This document shows, one piece after another, positions 1-6,330 of a stretch of 10,824 bases of DNA. Below the pieces are notes generated by a model that had not been told where the DNA came from, made no database searches, and was given only the letters and a program-made list of their open reading frames with translations. The position numbers and the translations under genes are program-made. Numbering within the stretch: position 1 is the stretch's first letter; the number at the start of each line of letters is the position of its first letter. The stretch comes from Rhizobacter sp. (lineage in GTDB: Bacteria; Pseudomonadota; Gammaproteobacteria; Burkholderiales; Burkholderiaceae_C): NCBI GenBank assembly GCA_025360945.1, contig JANYBE010000195.1, forward strand, positions 1 through 10,824. Reading direction: 5' to 3'.

Positions 1-423
1 CGGCAGGTTCAGGAAGTCGGCCGCCGAGGCGGCGTTGCGGTGCATGCTGGCGAACATCTTTTCACGCCACGCCGCCATGCCGCCACCCATGGTGGGCACG
101 ACGGTCGCGCGCGACAGGAAGTACGAGGTGGTCATGGCATCGAGCTCGATGCCATGACCCTGCAGCAGCTCGAGTGCGGCGGGCACGTCGACGTCGTTCT
201 TGAAGCCGAAGTTCAATGTAATGGCCCAACACCCCTTGCACAGCGGTGTGGCGCGCGCGCGCTCGGCGAACGGCACCCAGGGCACATCCTGCGTGTGCAC
301 GGTAACGAACAAGTTGTTCTCGTGCAGGACGTTGTTGTGCTTCAGGTTGTGCAGCAGCGCGGTGGGCGTGAGGTCGGCCTCGCCGTTCATGAACACCGCC
401 GTGCCCGGCGCGCGCATCGGCGG
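1..423 (-). pseudogene. kup: Kup potassium transporter, C-terminal fragment (inverted, no 5' end)
   Basis: Kup is an inner-membrane K+/H+ symporter with a hydrophilic cytoplasmic C-terminal domain, and this fragment is part of that domain. The minus strand has one uninterrupted frame containing the Kup hallmarks PPMRAPGTAVFMNG, then LLHNLKHNNVLHENNLFVTV, then FGFKNDVDVP, then TTSYFLSRATVVP, and it runs off the window edge at FLNLP. About 140 residues are visible. No membrane region or start codon precedes it. Just upstream on the same strand (beyond position 423) the sequence becomes the reverse complement of the last part of kup itself, so this piece cannot be translated as part of a full-length Kup here. 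The last codons probably lie to the left of the window. Family identity is certain from the motifs; whether the arrangement is biological or an assembly artefact is open. Confidence 0.85.
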
Positions 424-494
424 CGTGGCGTGAAAAGATGTTCGCCAGCATGCACCGCAACGCCGCCTCGGCGGCCGACTTCCTGAACCTGCCG
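1..494. repeat. Perfect inverted repeat, arms at least 76 bp, around a 342-bp spacer
   Basis: Positions 1-76 are the exact reverse complement of 419-494 (position p pairs with 495-p; I compared the arms in blocks of ten). The match ends at 77/418 (A against C). The left arm starts at the window edge and may be longer. Both arms encode the same piece of the Kup C-terminus, AAWREK to FLNLP. The inner junction lies in a GGCGGC tract that also fits the Pro-Pro codons of the inverted fragment, so a short microhomology may have guided the join. A repeat of this kind can let the spacer flip by recombination, but fold-back chimeras from amplification or assembly give the same pattern. Confidence 0.9.
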
Positions 495-536
495 CCGAAC
501 CGGGTGGTGGAGCTGGGCACGAAAGTGCAGATATAG
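420..536 (+). pseudogene. kup: Kup 3' tail (last 38 codons and stop), detached from its gene body
   Basis: The frame starting at 420 reads AAWREKMFASMHRNAASAAD, then FLNLPPNRVVELGTKVQI, then stops with TAG at 534-536. The PNRVVELGxxVxI ending is the standard C-terminus of Kup. The piece starts abruptly: to its left the plus strand is the reverse complement of the more upstream kup sequence, so there is no body or start codon. If 1-494 were flipped, this tail would join the inverted fragment in frame and give a normal Kup C-terminus. That strongly suggests both pieces come from one original gene. Confidence 0.85.
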
Positions 537-579
537 GCCGAGTATTGGCCCTGGGCACTGGCGCACAATGCTGGCCGTT

Positions 580-809
580 ATGCATTTCCAGCAGTCGGCT
601 TGGGCGCTTCGTCTGCGTCCCACAAGTCCGGCCTGGCCGGGCTCGAGCTGGCTGCCGTCGGTGTGGTCTACGGCGACATCGGCACCAGTGCGCTGTATGC
701 ACTGAAGGAAGTCTTCGCGCACTGCCACGTGCCTCTTCACCACTGAGAACATCTACGGCGTGCTGTCGCTGGTGTTGTGGTCGAGCTGGGCTCGAATGTC
801 GAGATCTGA
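580..809 (+). pseudogene. kup: Second kup remnant: N-terminus fused to extreme C-terminus
   Basis: A Kup N-terminal signature is visible at 618-733 as SHKSGLAGLELAAVGVVYGD and then IGTSALYALKEVFAHCHVPL. After a +1 frame change near 735 it continues as TTENIYGVLSLVLW (739-780). The next step in a normal Kup is the rest of the membrane domain. Here the DNA instead reads, from 777 in another frame, VVELGSNVEI followed by TGA at 807-809, which is the Kup C-terminus. Roughly 550-600 codons are therefore missing. The likely original start is the ATG at 580 (MHFQQS), but its frame does not match the GLAGLELAAVG frame, which implies another indel near 585-617. With these lesions the locus cannot make a transporter. 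The C-terminal wording (GSNVEI) differs from the tail at 420-536 (GTKVQI), so this was a separate, tandem kup paralogue. Confidence 0.85.
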
Positions 810-839
810 TCGCCACCCGCGCGTTGCTATCCTCGCCGG

Positions 840-2024
840 ATGCGTCTTCGCCTCACTGACCTTTCCCTCTCCGCCGCGACCGCCGGCTTCGTCGCCGCGC
901 TGGTCGGCTTCACCAGCTCGGTGGCGATCGTGTTCCAGGCCGCGACAGCGCTCGGCGCGACGCCGGCGCAGATCGGCTCGTGGATGTGGGCGCTCGGCTT
1001 GGGCATGGGCTTGTGCACGTTGGTGCCCTCGCTGTGGCTGCGCCAGCCGGTGATGGTGGCGTGGAGCACGCCCGGTGCAGCGGTGCTCGCGACCGCCGGT
1101 ATCGCGGGCGGCTTCGACATGGCGCAGGCGACTGGCGCGTTTATCGTCTGCGCTGTGCTGATCGCGCTGTTTGGCGTGACGGGCTGGTTCGAACGCGCGC
1201 TGGATCGCATCCCGATGCCGATCGCGAGCGCGCTGCTGGCCGGTGTGCTGACGCGTTTCGGGCTGGATGCCTTCGTCGCGCTGAAGTCGGCCTTCACGCT
1301 GGTGCTGCTGATGCTCGCGGCCTACCTGATCGGTCGCCGGCTGTGGGCGCGCTACGCGGTGCCCGGTGTGTTACTGGTCGGCGTGTGCTACGCCTCGGCG
1401 ATGGGCCGGCTGCATTTGGGCGGCGTGCAATGGGGGCTGACACTGCCGGTGTTCACGATGCCCGAATTCACCTGGCGCGCGACCGTCAGCCTGGCGATGC
1501 CACTGTTCGTCGTGACGATGGCGTCGCAGAACCTGCCCGGTGTTGCCGCGATTCGGGCGGCTGGGTACCCGATGCCGATCTCGAAGATCATCACGCTCAC
1601 CGGTGTCGCGACCCTGGTGCTTGCGCCCTTCGGTGCGTTCGCGCTGAACCTGTCGGCGATCACGGCCGCGATCTGCATGGGCCGCGAGGCGCACCCCGAT
1701 CCCGGCAAGCGTTATGTGGCCGCAGCTTCGTGCGGGTTGATCTACTGCGTGGTCGGTTTGTTCGGCGCGGCCGTGACTGGCGTGTTGACGGCATTCCCGC
1801 GCGAACTCGTCGTCGCGATCGCCGGCCTCGCGCTGCTCGGCAGCATCGGCGGCGGGCTGGCGCTGGCGTTGAAGGATGACGCGCACCGCGAGGCGGCGCT
1901 GATCACCTTTCTCGTCACGCTCAGCGGCGTGAGCCTGGCCGGCATCGGCTCGGCCTTCTGGGGTGTGGTCGCCGGCGCGTTGGCGCTTTTTGTGCAACAG
2001 TGGCGGCCTCGCGCTGCTGCTTGA
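840..2024 (+). CDS. benE: BenE family benzoate/H+ symporter
   Basis: Predicted inner-membrane proton symporter for benzoate or a similar aromatic acid. The 394-residue length is normal for BenE. The protein is hydrophobic throughout, with about a dozen membrane segments. Recognisable stretches include GFVAALVGFTSSVAIVFQA near the N-terminus, VMVAWSTPGAAVLATAG around residue 75, PLFVVTMASQNLPGVAAIRA around residue 220, and FALNLSAITAAICMGREAHPD around residue 270. The start at 840 puts the first membrane helix about 12 residues in; I see no strong ribosome-binding site before it. The stop lies 9 bases before gshB, so the two genes are probably co-transcribed. No benzoate-degradation genes are in the window, so the substrate rests on the family alone; some BenE-like proteins have never been tested. 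Confidence 0.9.
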   Translation: MRLRLTDLSLSAATAGFVAALVGFTSSVAIVFQAATALGATPAQIGSWMWALGLGMGLCTLVPSLWLRQPVMVAWSTPGAAVLATAGIAGGFDMAQATGAFIVCAVLIALFGVTGWFERALDRIPMPIASALLAGVLTRFGLDAFVALKSAFTLVLLMLAAYLIGRRLWARYAVPGVLLVGVCYASAMGRLHLGGVQWGLTLPVFTMPEFTWRATVSLAMPLFVVTMASQNLPGVAAIRAAGYPMPISKIITLTGVATLVLAPFGAFALNLSAITAAICMGREAHPDPGKRYVAAASCGLIYCVVGLFGAAVTGVLTAFPRELVVAIAGLALLGSIGGGLALALKDDAHREAALITFLVTLSGVSLAGIGSAFWGVVAGALALFVQQWRPRAAA

Positions 2025-2033
2025 GATCGTTTC

Positions 2034-2981
2034 ATGAAACTGCTGTTCGTCGCCGACCCGCTCGAGAGCTTCAAGACCTACAAGGACTCGACCTTCGCGA
2101 TGATGCGCGAGGCTGCACGGCGCGGCCACGAGTTGTTCGCCTGCGAGCCGAAGGACGTGATGTGGCAACGCAGTGACCGCGTGAGTGCACCGCTGCGCGC
2201 TTTCACGCTGACCGGCGACGAACACGACTGGTTCAAGCCCAAGGGCGACGTGCAGGTGACGGCGCTCGCCGATGTCGGTGCGGTCGTCATGCGCAAGGAC
2301 CCGCCGTTCGACAGCGAGTACTTCTACGCCACACACCTGCTCGGCCAGGCCGAGCGTGAAGGCGCGAGGGTCTTCAACAGCCCGCGCGCATTGCGCGACC
2401 ACCCTGAGAAGCTCGCGATCCTCGAGTTCCCGCAGTTCATCGGGCCGACGCTCGTGACGCGCAGCGAAGCCGACATCAGGCGCTTTCACGCCGAGCACCG
2501 CGACATCATCCTGAAACCGCTCGACGGCATGGGCGGCATGGGCATCTTCCGCGTCGGTCCCGACGGGCTGAACCTCGGCAGCATCACGGAGACGCTGAAC
2601 AAGGGCGGTGCCGAGACCGTGATGGTGCAGCGCTACCTGACCGAGATCGTCGAAGGCGACAAGCGCATCCTCGTGATCGGCGGCGAGGCCGTGCCGCATT
2701 CGCTGGCGCGCATCCCGCAGGGCAGCGAGATCCGCGGCAATCTCGCGGTCGGCGGTAAGGGCGTGGCGCAACGCTTGAGCGCGCGAGATCGCGAGATCGC
2801 CCAGGCGATCGGCCCGATACTCAGCAGCCGCGGGTTGCTACTTATCGGGCTCGACGTGATCGGGGATTGCCTGACCGAGATCAACGTGACCAGTCCGACC
2901 GGTTTCCAGGAAATCACGGCGCAGAGCGGTTTCGACGTCGCGAAGATGTTCGTCGACGCGCTGGAGAGCGCCGTCCGCTAA
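2034..2981 (+). CDS. gshB: Glutathione synthetase
   Basis: This cytoplasmic ATP-grasp ligase joins gamma-glutamylcysteine and glycine to give glutathione, the second step of the pathway. The 315-residue length is typical. The N-terminal substrate domain opens with LLFVADPLESFKTYKDSTFA, and MRKDPPFD follows at 86-93. The ATP-grasp region shows KPLDGMGGMGIF (161-172), GDKRILVI (208-215), RGNLAVGG (234-241, glycine-rich loop) and the metal- and ATP-binding end TEINVTSPTGFQEI (281-294). All key motifs look intact. It follows the benE-like gene after 9 bases. gshA, often the upstream partner in proteobacteria, is not in the window, so it must lie elsewhere. Identification is secure. Confidence 0.97.
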   Translation: MKLLFVADPLESFKTYKDSTFAMMREAARRGHELFACEPKDVMWQRSDRVSAPLRAFTLTGDEHDWFKPKGDVQVTALADVGAVVMRKDPPFDSEYFYATHLLGQAEREGARVFNSPRALRDHPEKLAILEFPQFIGPTLVTRSEADIRRFHAEHRDIILKPLDGMGGMGIFRVGPDGLNLGSITETLNKGGAETVMVQRYLTEIVEGDKRILVIGGEAVPHSLARIPQGSEIRGNLAVGGKGVAQRLSARDREIAQAIGPILSSRGLLLIGLDVIGDCLTEINVTSPTGFQEITAQSGFDVAKMFVDALESAVR

Positions 2982-3275
2982 GTCCCGAAGTTGGGGACGG
3001 GTGCGATCGACGGGTCCGCGTATCGCCGTCTCCGACAACGTGACCCCTGGCGCGCCGTCCAAAGGCGATCTCGAGCCCGATCCCGCCTTCTGGTCCGATC
3101 GGATGGGCGTAGGCGTTCGACCACAAGCTTTCGCCCTGCGCTCCGGCAGACGGGCTTCGCCCTTCGCGGGATGCTTCGATCGGCGCCATCCACGCTGTTG
3201 GCGATCGCATCCGTCTGTCAGCGGGCCCACGGCGCCCGTTGACATCGCGGTCTTGAACACTCAACAGGAACTCTT
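2982..3275. other. Intergenic region without a convincing gene
   Basis: This stretch of 294 bases lies between gshB and the lipoprotein cluster. It holds a short hairpin directly after the gshB stop (GTCCC 2982-2986 with GGGAC 2994-2998; no T-tract), a GGGC-TTC-GCCC hairpin (3152-3162), a TCCGATCGGA palindrome (3094-3103), and TTGACA at 3239-3244 without a good -10 box. Open frames cross it on both strands, but none has a recognised domain, a plausible start or a ribosome-binding site. The minus strand reads a glycine-rich, low-complexity phrase (AHPIGPEGGIGLEIAFGRR) that could belong to a degraded gene or an interspersed repeat; I cannot tell which. Confidence 0.5.
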
Positions 3276-3584
3276 ATGAACAATCGAATCGCACTCTTGG
3301 CATTGCTCGCTGCAACCGGCCTGGCCGCGTGTCAGCCCAACGTCGTCAACGTTCCCGTGCCGGTAGCCACGCCCGGTCCCGCAGGCCCGCAAGGCGCGAC
3401 CGGAAGCCAAGGCAATGACGGCACCACGGGCGCGAAGGGCAATCAAGGCAATGACGGAACCACCGGCGCGACCGGTGCGACGGGCTACCAGGGCAACGAC
3501 GGCATGAAGGGCGACAAGGGCAAGACCGGCGACGCCACGACAGTGATCGTGCTACCGGGCGCCGCCTCTTCACCGTCGAACTGA
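3276..3584 (+). CDS. Small collagen-like lipoprotein
   Basis: This is a 102-residue predicted lipoprotein. A short signal peptide (1-18) ends in a lipobox, L16-A-A-C19, so Cys19 should be lipidated and the protein anchored in the envelope. A short Val/Pro linker (20-33) leads into an unbroken run of 18 Gly-X-Y triplets, glycine at every third position from 34 to 85, followed by a short tail (TTVIVLPGAASSPSN). Within the run, the heptad G-x-Q-G-N-D-G recurs at 43, 55 and 70. Such runs can form collagen-type triple helices, so a trimeric, rod-like domain is likely. An AGGA ribosome-binding site lies 7-8 bases before the ATG. The next gene starts 7 bases after its stop. No function is known to me; adhesion or a structural envelope role is a guess. 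Confidence 0.85.
   Translation: MNNRIALLALLAATGLAACQPNVVNVPVPVATPGPAGPQGATGSQGNDGTTGAKGNQGNDGTTGATGATGYQGNDGMKGDKGKTGDATTVIVLPGAASSPSN
3411..3511 (+). repeat. Imperfect in-gene repeat encoding G-N-D-G units of the collagen-like run
   Basis: The unit GGCAATGACGG occurs at 3411 and again at 3447, 36 bases (12 codons) apart, with the following ACCAC-GGCGCGA also kept. A third, more diverged copy starts at 3492 (GGCAACGACGG). The spacing keeps the frame, so copy-number change would lengthen or shorten the Gly-X-Y rod by whole triplets. This is coding repetition, not a CRISPR array. Confidence 0.7.
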
Positions 3585-3591
3585 GATCGAC

Positions 3592-3969
3592 ATGACACGA
3601 CAATCAAGACTGTGCTTCGCCGCCGTTTTGGGGGCGAGCGCGCTGGTGGCCGCGGGTTGCAGCAGCATGAAGACACCGGCGACCGCGTCGGTTGCTGTTT
3701 CTGCTGCCGCAGTCGACAACGCGGTCGGTGCGGGCGGGGCGGAATTTGCGCCGGTCGAGATGAGTTCGGCTCGCAACAAGATCGCCTTGGCCAACAGAGC
3801 CATGGCCGCCAAGGACTACAAGCTGGCCAACGATCTGGCGAACCAGGCCCAGGCGGACGCCAAGCTCGCGCAAGGCAAGGCCGATTCGGCCAAGGCGAAA
3901 ACGGCGGCCGATGCGCTTCAAGACGACCTCCGCGTCCTGCGCGAAGAGCTCGACCGCACCAGCAAATGA
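3592..3969 (+). CDS. DUF4398 domain lipoprotein
   Basis: This is a 125-residue predicted lipoprotein. Its signal peptide ends in VAAGC with Cys23 as the lipidation site. After an Ala-rich linker comes a DUF4398-type alpha-helical segment starting at FAPVEM (52-57) and continuing through ARNKIALANRAMAAKDYKLA to a charged C-terminal coiled-coil-like tail (DDLRVLREELDR). The family has no established biochemical role; members are typically encoded next to OmpA-like lipoproteins, as here. The gene starts 7 bases after the collagen-like gene and is followed after 72 bases by the OmpA-family gene, which carries a related x-A-P-x-E-M motif. The shared motif suggests the two proteins have paralogous helical domains and perhaps work in one complex. 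Confidence 0.85.
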   Translation: MTRQSRLCFAAVLGASALVAAGCSSMKTPATASVAVSAAAVDNAVGAGGAEFAPVEMSSARNKIALANRAMAAKDYKLANDLANQAQADAKLAQGKADSAKAKTAADALQDDLRVLREELDRTSK

Positions 3970-4041
3970 CACCCCCGCCGCGTGCCTGGCGACCACGCGC
4001 TCGCCGCGCCCGCCCGCGACCTCTCCCGAATGGATTTCATC

Positions 4042-4941
4042 ATGAAGAGACTTGCCCTTTTGACCCTCGCCGCTGCGCTCGCCGCTTGCAGTTCCGTGCC
4101 CCGCACCACAGGTTTGCTGGAGCAGACCCGCACCGACTACCGCGCGGCACAGAGCGACCCGACCGTGGCCCGTTACGCACCGCTGGAAATGAAGCAGGCC
4201 GGCGAGGCCATGGATCAGGCCAACGCCGCCTCCGACCATTCCGACAGTGCCGACAAGATCGACAAGCTGGCTTACCTGGCCAAGCAAAAGATCGCACTGA
4301 CCCAGGAGGTGGCGAAGCAGAAGTCGGCCGAGGCGGACATCGCGACTTCCGCCAAGGAGCGCGATCAGATGCGGCTGGCGCAACGGACGAACGAAGCCGA
4401 CAAGGCTAAGGCAGATTCACAGCAGGCCAACCAGGTTGCACAGGTCGCGCTTGACCAAGCCGCGCTGGCCCAGCGTCGAACCGAGGAAGCCCAGCGCGAC
4501 AATCGGCAGGCTCAGGCGCACGCGGCGCAACTCGAGGCACAACTGGCTGATCTATCGGCGAAGAAGACCGAACGCGGAATCGTCATCACGCTGGGCGACG
4601 TGCTGTTTGCGGTCGACGTGGCGCGCTTGAACGCTGACGGCATGCGAACCACGCAGAAGCTTGCCGACGTGCTGCAGCAAAACCCGCAACGCACCGTCCT
4701 GATCGAGGGCTACACCGACAGCACCGGCACTGCGCCCCACAACCAGGAGTTGTCCGAACGCCGCGCCGGCGCGGTGCGCAGCGCCCTGCAGGAAATGGGT
4801 GTGGCCGCCGGGCGCGTAAGCGTGCGCGGATACGGGCAATCCAATCCGGTCGCCTCTAACGACACCCAGCAAAGTCGCCAGCTGAATCGGCGCGTCGAGA
4901 TCGTGCTGTCTGATGACAGCGGAAAGGTCTCGCAGCGCTGA
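4042..4941 (+). CDS. OmpA-family lipoprotein with N-terminal DUF4398-like and coiled-coil region
   Basis: This 299-residue envelope protein is predicted to be lipid-anchored and to bind peptidoglycan. I chose the ATG at 4042, which gives a compact signal peptide ending in LAAC (Cys16); a start at 4030 would add four residues (MDFI). Residues about 25-100 form a DUF4398-like helical segment with YAPLEM (45-50). Residues about 100-175 are rich in Ala, Gln, Glu and Lys and look like a long coiled coil. Residues about 180-290 form an OmpA C-terminal domain: GYTDSTG (223-229) and NQELSERRA (234-242), with Asp226 and Arg241 at the spacing of the two residues that hold diaminopimelate in OmpA, then VRGYGQSNPVASN and NRRVEIVL. 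Its likely job is tethering the outer membrane to the cell wall. It is the third lipoprotein gene in a row. Confidence 0.9.
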   Translation: MKRLALLTLAAALAACSSVPRTTGLLEQTRTDYRAAQSDPTVARYAPLEMKQAGEAMDQANAASDHSDSADKIDKLAYLAKQKIALTQEVAKQKSAEADIATSAKERDQMRLAQRTNEADKAKADSQQANQVAQVALDQAALAQRRTEEAQRDNRQAQAHAAQLEAQLADLSAKKTERGIVITLGDVLFAVDVARLNADGMRTTQKLADVLQQNPQRTVLIEGYTDSTGTAPHNQELSERRAGAVRSALQEMGVAAGRVSVRGYGQSNPVASNDTQQSRQLNRRVEIVLSDDSGKVSQR

Positions 4942-5019
4942 GCCCGGTGGTCCAGCGCTTTCGACGGGTGGTCGGATGCGCTGGCGCAACGCGGCGACTG
5001 CACGCAACGGAAGGTGAAG

Positions 5020-5033
5020 CTCTTCGCGAAGAG
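5020..5033. promoter_or_regulatory. 14-bp perfect palindrome before the secreted-protein gene
   Basis: CTCTTCGCGAAGAG reads the same on both strands. It lies about 80 bases after the OmpA-family stop and about 80 before the likely start of the next gene. It could be an operator half-site pair or fold into a hairpin with a CGCG loop. It lacks a T-tract, so it is not a standard terminator on the plus strand. Function not established. Confidence 0.3.
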
Positions 5034-5113
5034 AAAATGTGCAAGAACGGTCATTGGCGCTACGCTTGAGCCTAGAACACTCGCCTCACGACTTCGCGAT
5101 CAGTTGCCATCCC

Positions 5114-5551
5114 ATGAAAAGTCTCTCCCCCGCTGTCCTGGCGCTCTTGGGCCTGTCGCTCGCGCAGACCGTCCTGGCTTCTGAACCGTCGCCCCGTGAT
5201 CTGCATGCGGCACAGTGCGTCGCCGCGCTCGAGGTGAATACCCAGGATCTTGCCCGACAGGTCAAGTCCGGCAACGAGGCATCTCGCCCCGTGCTGCTGG
5301 ACAGGCTCGTGTCGGGTACCGCGTTCGTGGGCGACACCTATCTGCACGGCAACAGCGACGAGAAGCAGGCCCGTGAGCTGGCCAACCAGGCCCTGGAGGC
5401 ACAGAAGAGCCTGTCGGCGCCGGAGCTCGCCGCGCGCCAGGCGGCGTGCGCCGACGAAGGCGCGAAGCTGTTCGCGTCCAGCAATAGCCTGCAGCGGGCG
5501 GTCGTGAAGCATCTCGCGAAGAAGCGCATGGACAGGCTGCTCGGCGCCTGA
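5114..5551 (+). CDS. Small secreted protein of unknown function
   Basis: I do not recognise this family. The ATG at 5114 gives 145 residues with a clean signal peptide (hydrophobic AVLALLGLSLAQTVLA, probable cleavage near residue 22-23). The frame stays open upstream to a GTG at 5039, but that start would bury the signal sequence. The mature part is helical and Ala/Leu-rich, with only two cysteines (35 and 112) that could form a disulphide in the periplasm, and a basic C-terminal helix (VVKHLAKKRMDRLLGA). It has no lipobox. It follows the lipoprotein cluster on the same strand after 172 bases, so it may be under separate control. A periplasmic location is reasonable; nothing more can be said. 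Confidence 0.7.
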   Translation: MKSLSPAVLALLGLSLAQTVLASEPSPRDLHAAQCVAALEVNTQDLARQVKSGNEASRPVLLDRLVSGTAFVGDTYLHGNSDEKQARELANQALEAQKSLSAPELAARQAACADEGAKLFASSNSLQRAVVKHLAKKRMDRLLGA

Positions 5552-5676
5552 GCGCGTCGATGGGGTATGCGCTTTCGCGTGTGACAATTCGGACCGGCCA
5601 CTCGCCGTGTCCACAGCGGTCGATACGGAGCATCGGTTTCGTCCGTGGCTATCGTTCAACCATCGCGGAGGTCATC

Positions 5677-6330
5677 GTGTCCAGACTGATCGTCAGCTGC
5701 TTCGGGCTCTCCCTCGACGGCTTCGGCGCGGGCCCGAATCAAAGCCTGGATAACGCCCTTGGCGTGGGTGGCCCGGCGCTGATGGAATGGGCTTTCACGA
5801 CGCGTACCTTCCAGCAGATGCACGGTGGCAGCGGAGGCTCGACCGGTGTCGACGATGACTTCGCTTCGCGCGGCCTCGCGAACGTCGGCGCGTGGATCCT
5901 CGGGCGCAACATGTTCGGGCCGGTGCGCGGACCGTGGCCTAGCGAGGAGTGGAAGGGATGGTGGGGCGCCAATCCGCCATACCACGTGCCGGTGTTCGTG
6001 CTGACGCACCACCCGCGCGAATCGATCACGATGGAAGGTGGAACGACCTTCGACTTCGTTTGCGACGGCATCCATGCGGCGCTCGTGCGGGCCAAGGCGG
6101 CGGCGCAGGGACGCGACGTGCGCGTGGGCGGCGGCCCGGCGACGATCCGGCAGTACCTCGCCGCCGGCCTCGTCGACGAACTGCACCTCGCACTGTCGTC
6201 GACTCTGCTCGGCTCGGGCGAACCGCTGCTCGCGGGCATCGACCTGCTCGCGCTCGGCTATGAATGCACGGAACGCGTTGCGTCGCCTCAGGCGACGCAC
6301 GTCGTGCTGACGAGACGGGCGCAGGCCTAG
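5677..6330 (+). CDS. Dihydrofolate reductase / RibD C-terminal family protein
   Basis: Predicted cytoplasmic NAD(P)H-dependent reductase of the RibD-C/DHFR-like fold. This branch is mostly uncharacterised and is named by fold, not by proven folate activity. I chose the GTG at 5677 because a strong GGAGG ribosome-binding site (5667-5671) sits five bases before it and the protein then opens with SRLIVSCFGLSLDGFGAG, the usual first strand and loop of the family. This gives 217 residues, a normal length. Further family marks are AWILGRNMFGPVRGPW (72-87), HVPVFVLTHHPRESI (103-117) and VGGGPATIRQYLAAGLVDEL (150-169), the last being the typical glycine-rich cofactor loop. Its stop codon overlaps that of the opposing ABC ATPase gene. 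The riboflavin-pathway RibD role itself is unlikely because the deaminase half is absent. Confidence 0.85.
   Translation: MSRLIVSCFGLSLDGFGAGPNQSLDNALGVGGPALMEWAFTTRTFQQMHGGSGGSTGVDDDFASRGLANVGAWILGRNMFGPVRGPWPSEEWKGWWGANPPYHVPVFVLTHHPRESITMEGGTTFDFVCDGIHAALVRAKAAAQGRDVRVGGGPATIRQYLAAGLVDELHLALSSTLLGSGEPLLAGIDLLALGYECTERVASPQATHVVLTRRAQA

Noticed and set aside
40..486. Plus-strand 148-codon open frame across the kup fragment
   Set aside because: It crosses the inverted repeat in a frame that matches neither Kup piece; composition is typical of a shadow frame.
1371..2771. Long minus-strand open frame (466 codons) across the benE-like and gshB genes
   Set aside because: It lies wholly opposite two clearly identified genes, has a His/Arg/Asp-rich shadow composition and no known motif. 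High GC makes such frames common.
2971..3000. Terminator after gshB
   Set aside because: Short stems are possible (GTCCC/GGGAC or CCGTCC/GGACGG), but there is no T-tract, and one stem uses the coding end of gshB. Too weak to annotate.
2838..3260. Minus-strand frames of 116-140 codons covering the gap after gshB
   Set aside because: No ribosome-binding site, no domain, and the end runs into gshB on the opposite strand. Kept only as a possible remnant or repeat.
3239..3266. TTGACA at 3239-3244 as the -35 box of a lipoprotein promoter
   Set aside because: The expected -10 position (about 3261-3266) reads TCAACA, a poor match, and transcription would then start after the ribosome-binding site of the gene at 3276.
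3411..3511. Repeats at 36-bp spacing as a CRISPR-like array
   Set aside because: The repeats are in frame and encode Gly-X-Y triplets of a lipoprotein; there are no unique spacers and no cas genes.
5039..5113. Upstream GTG start for the secreted-protein gene
   Set aside because: It would add 25 residues before a well-formed signal peptide; the ATG at 5114 is far more plausible.
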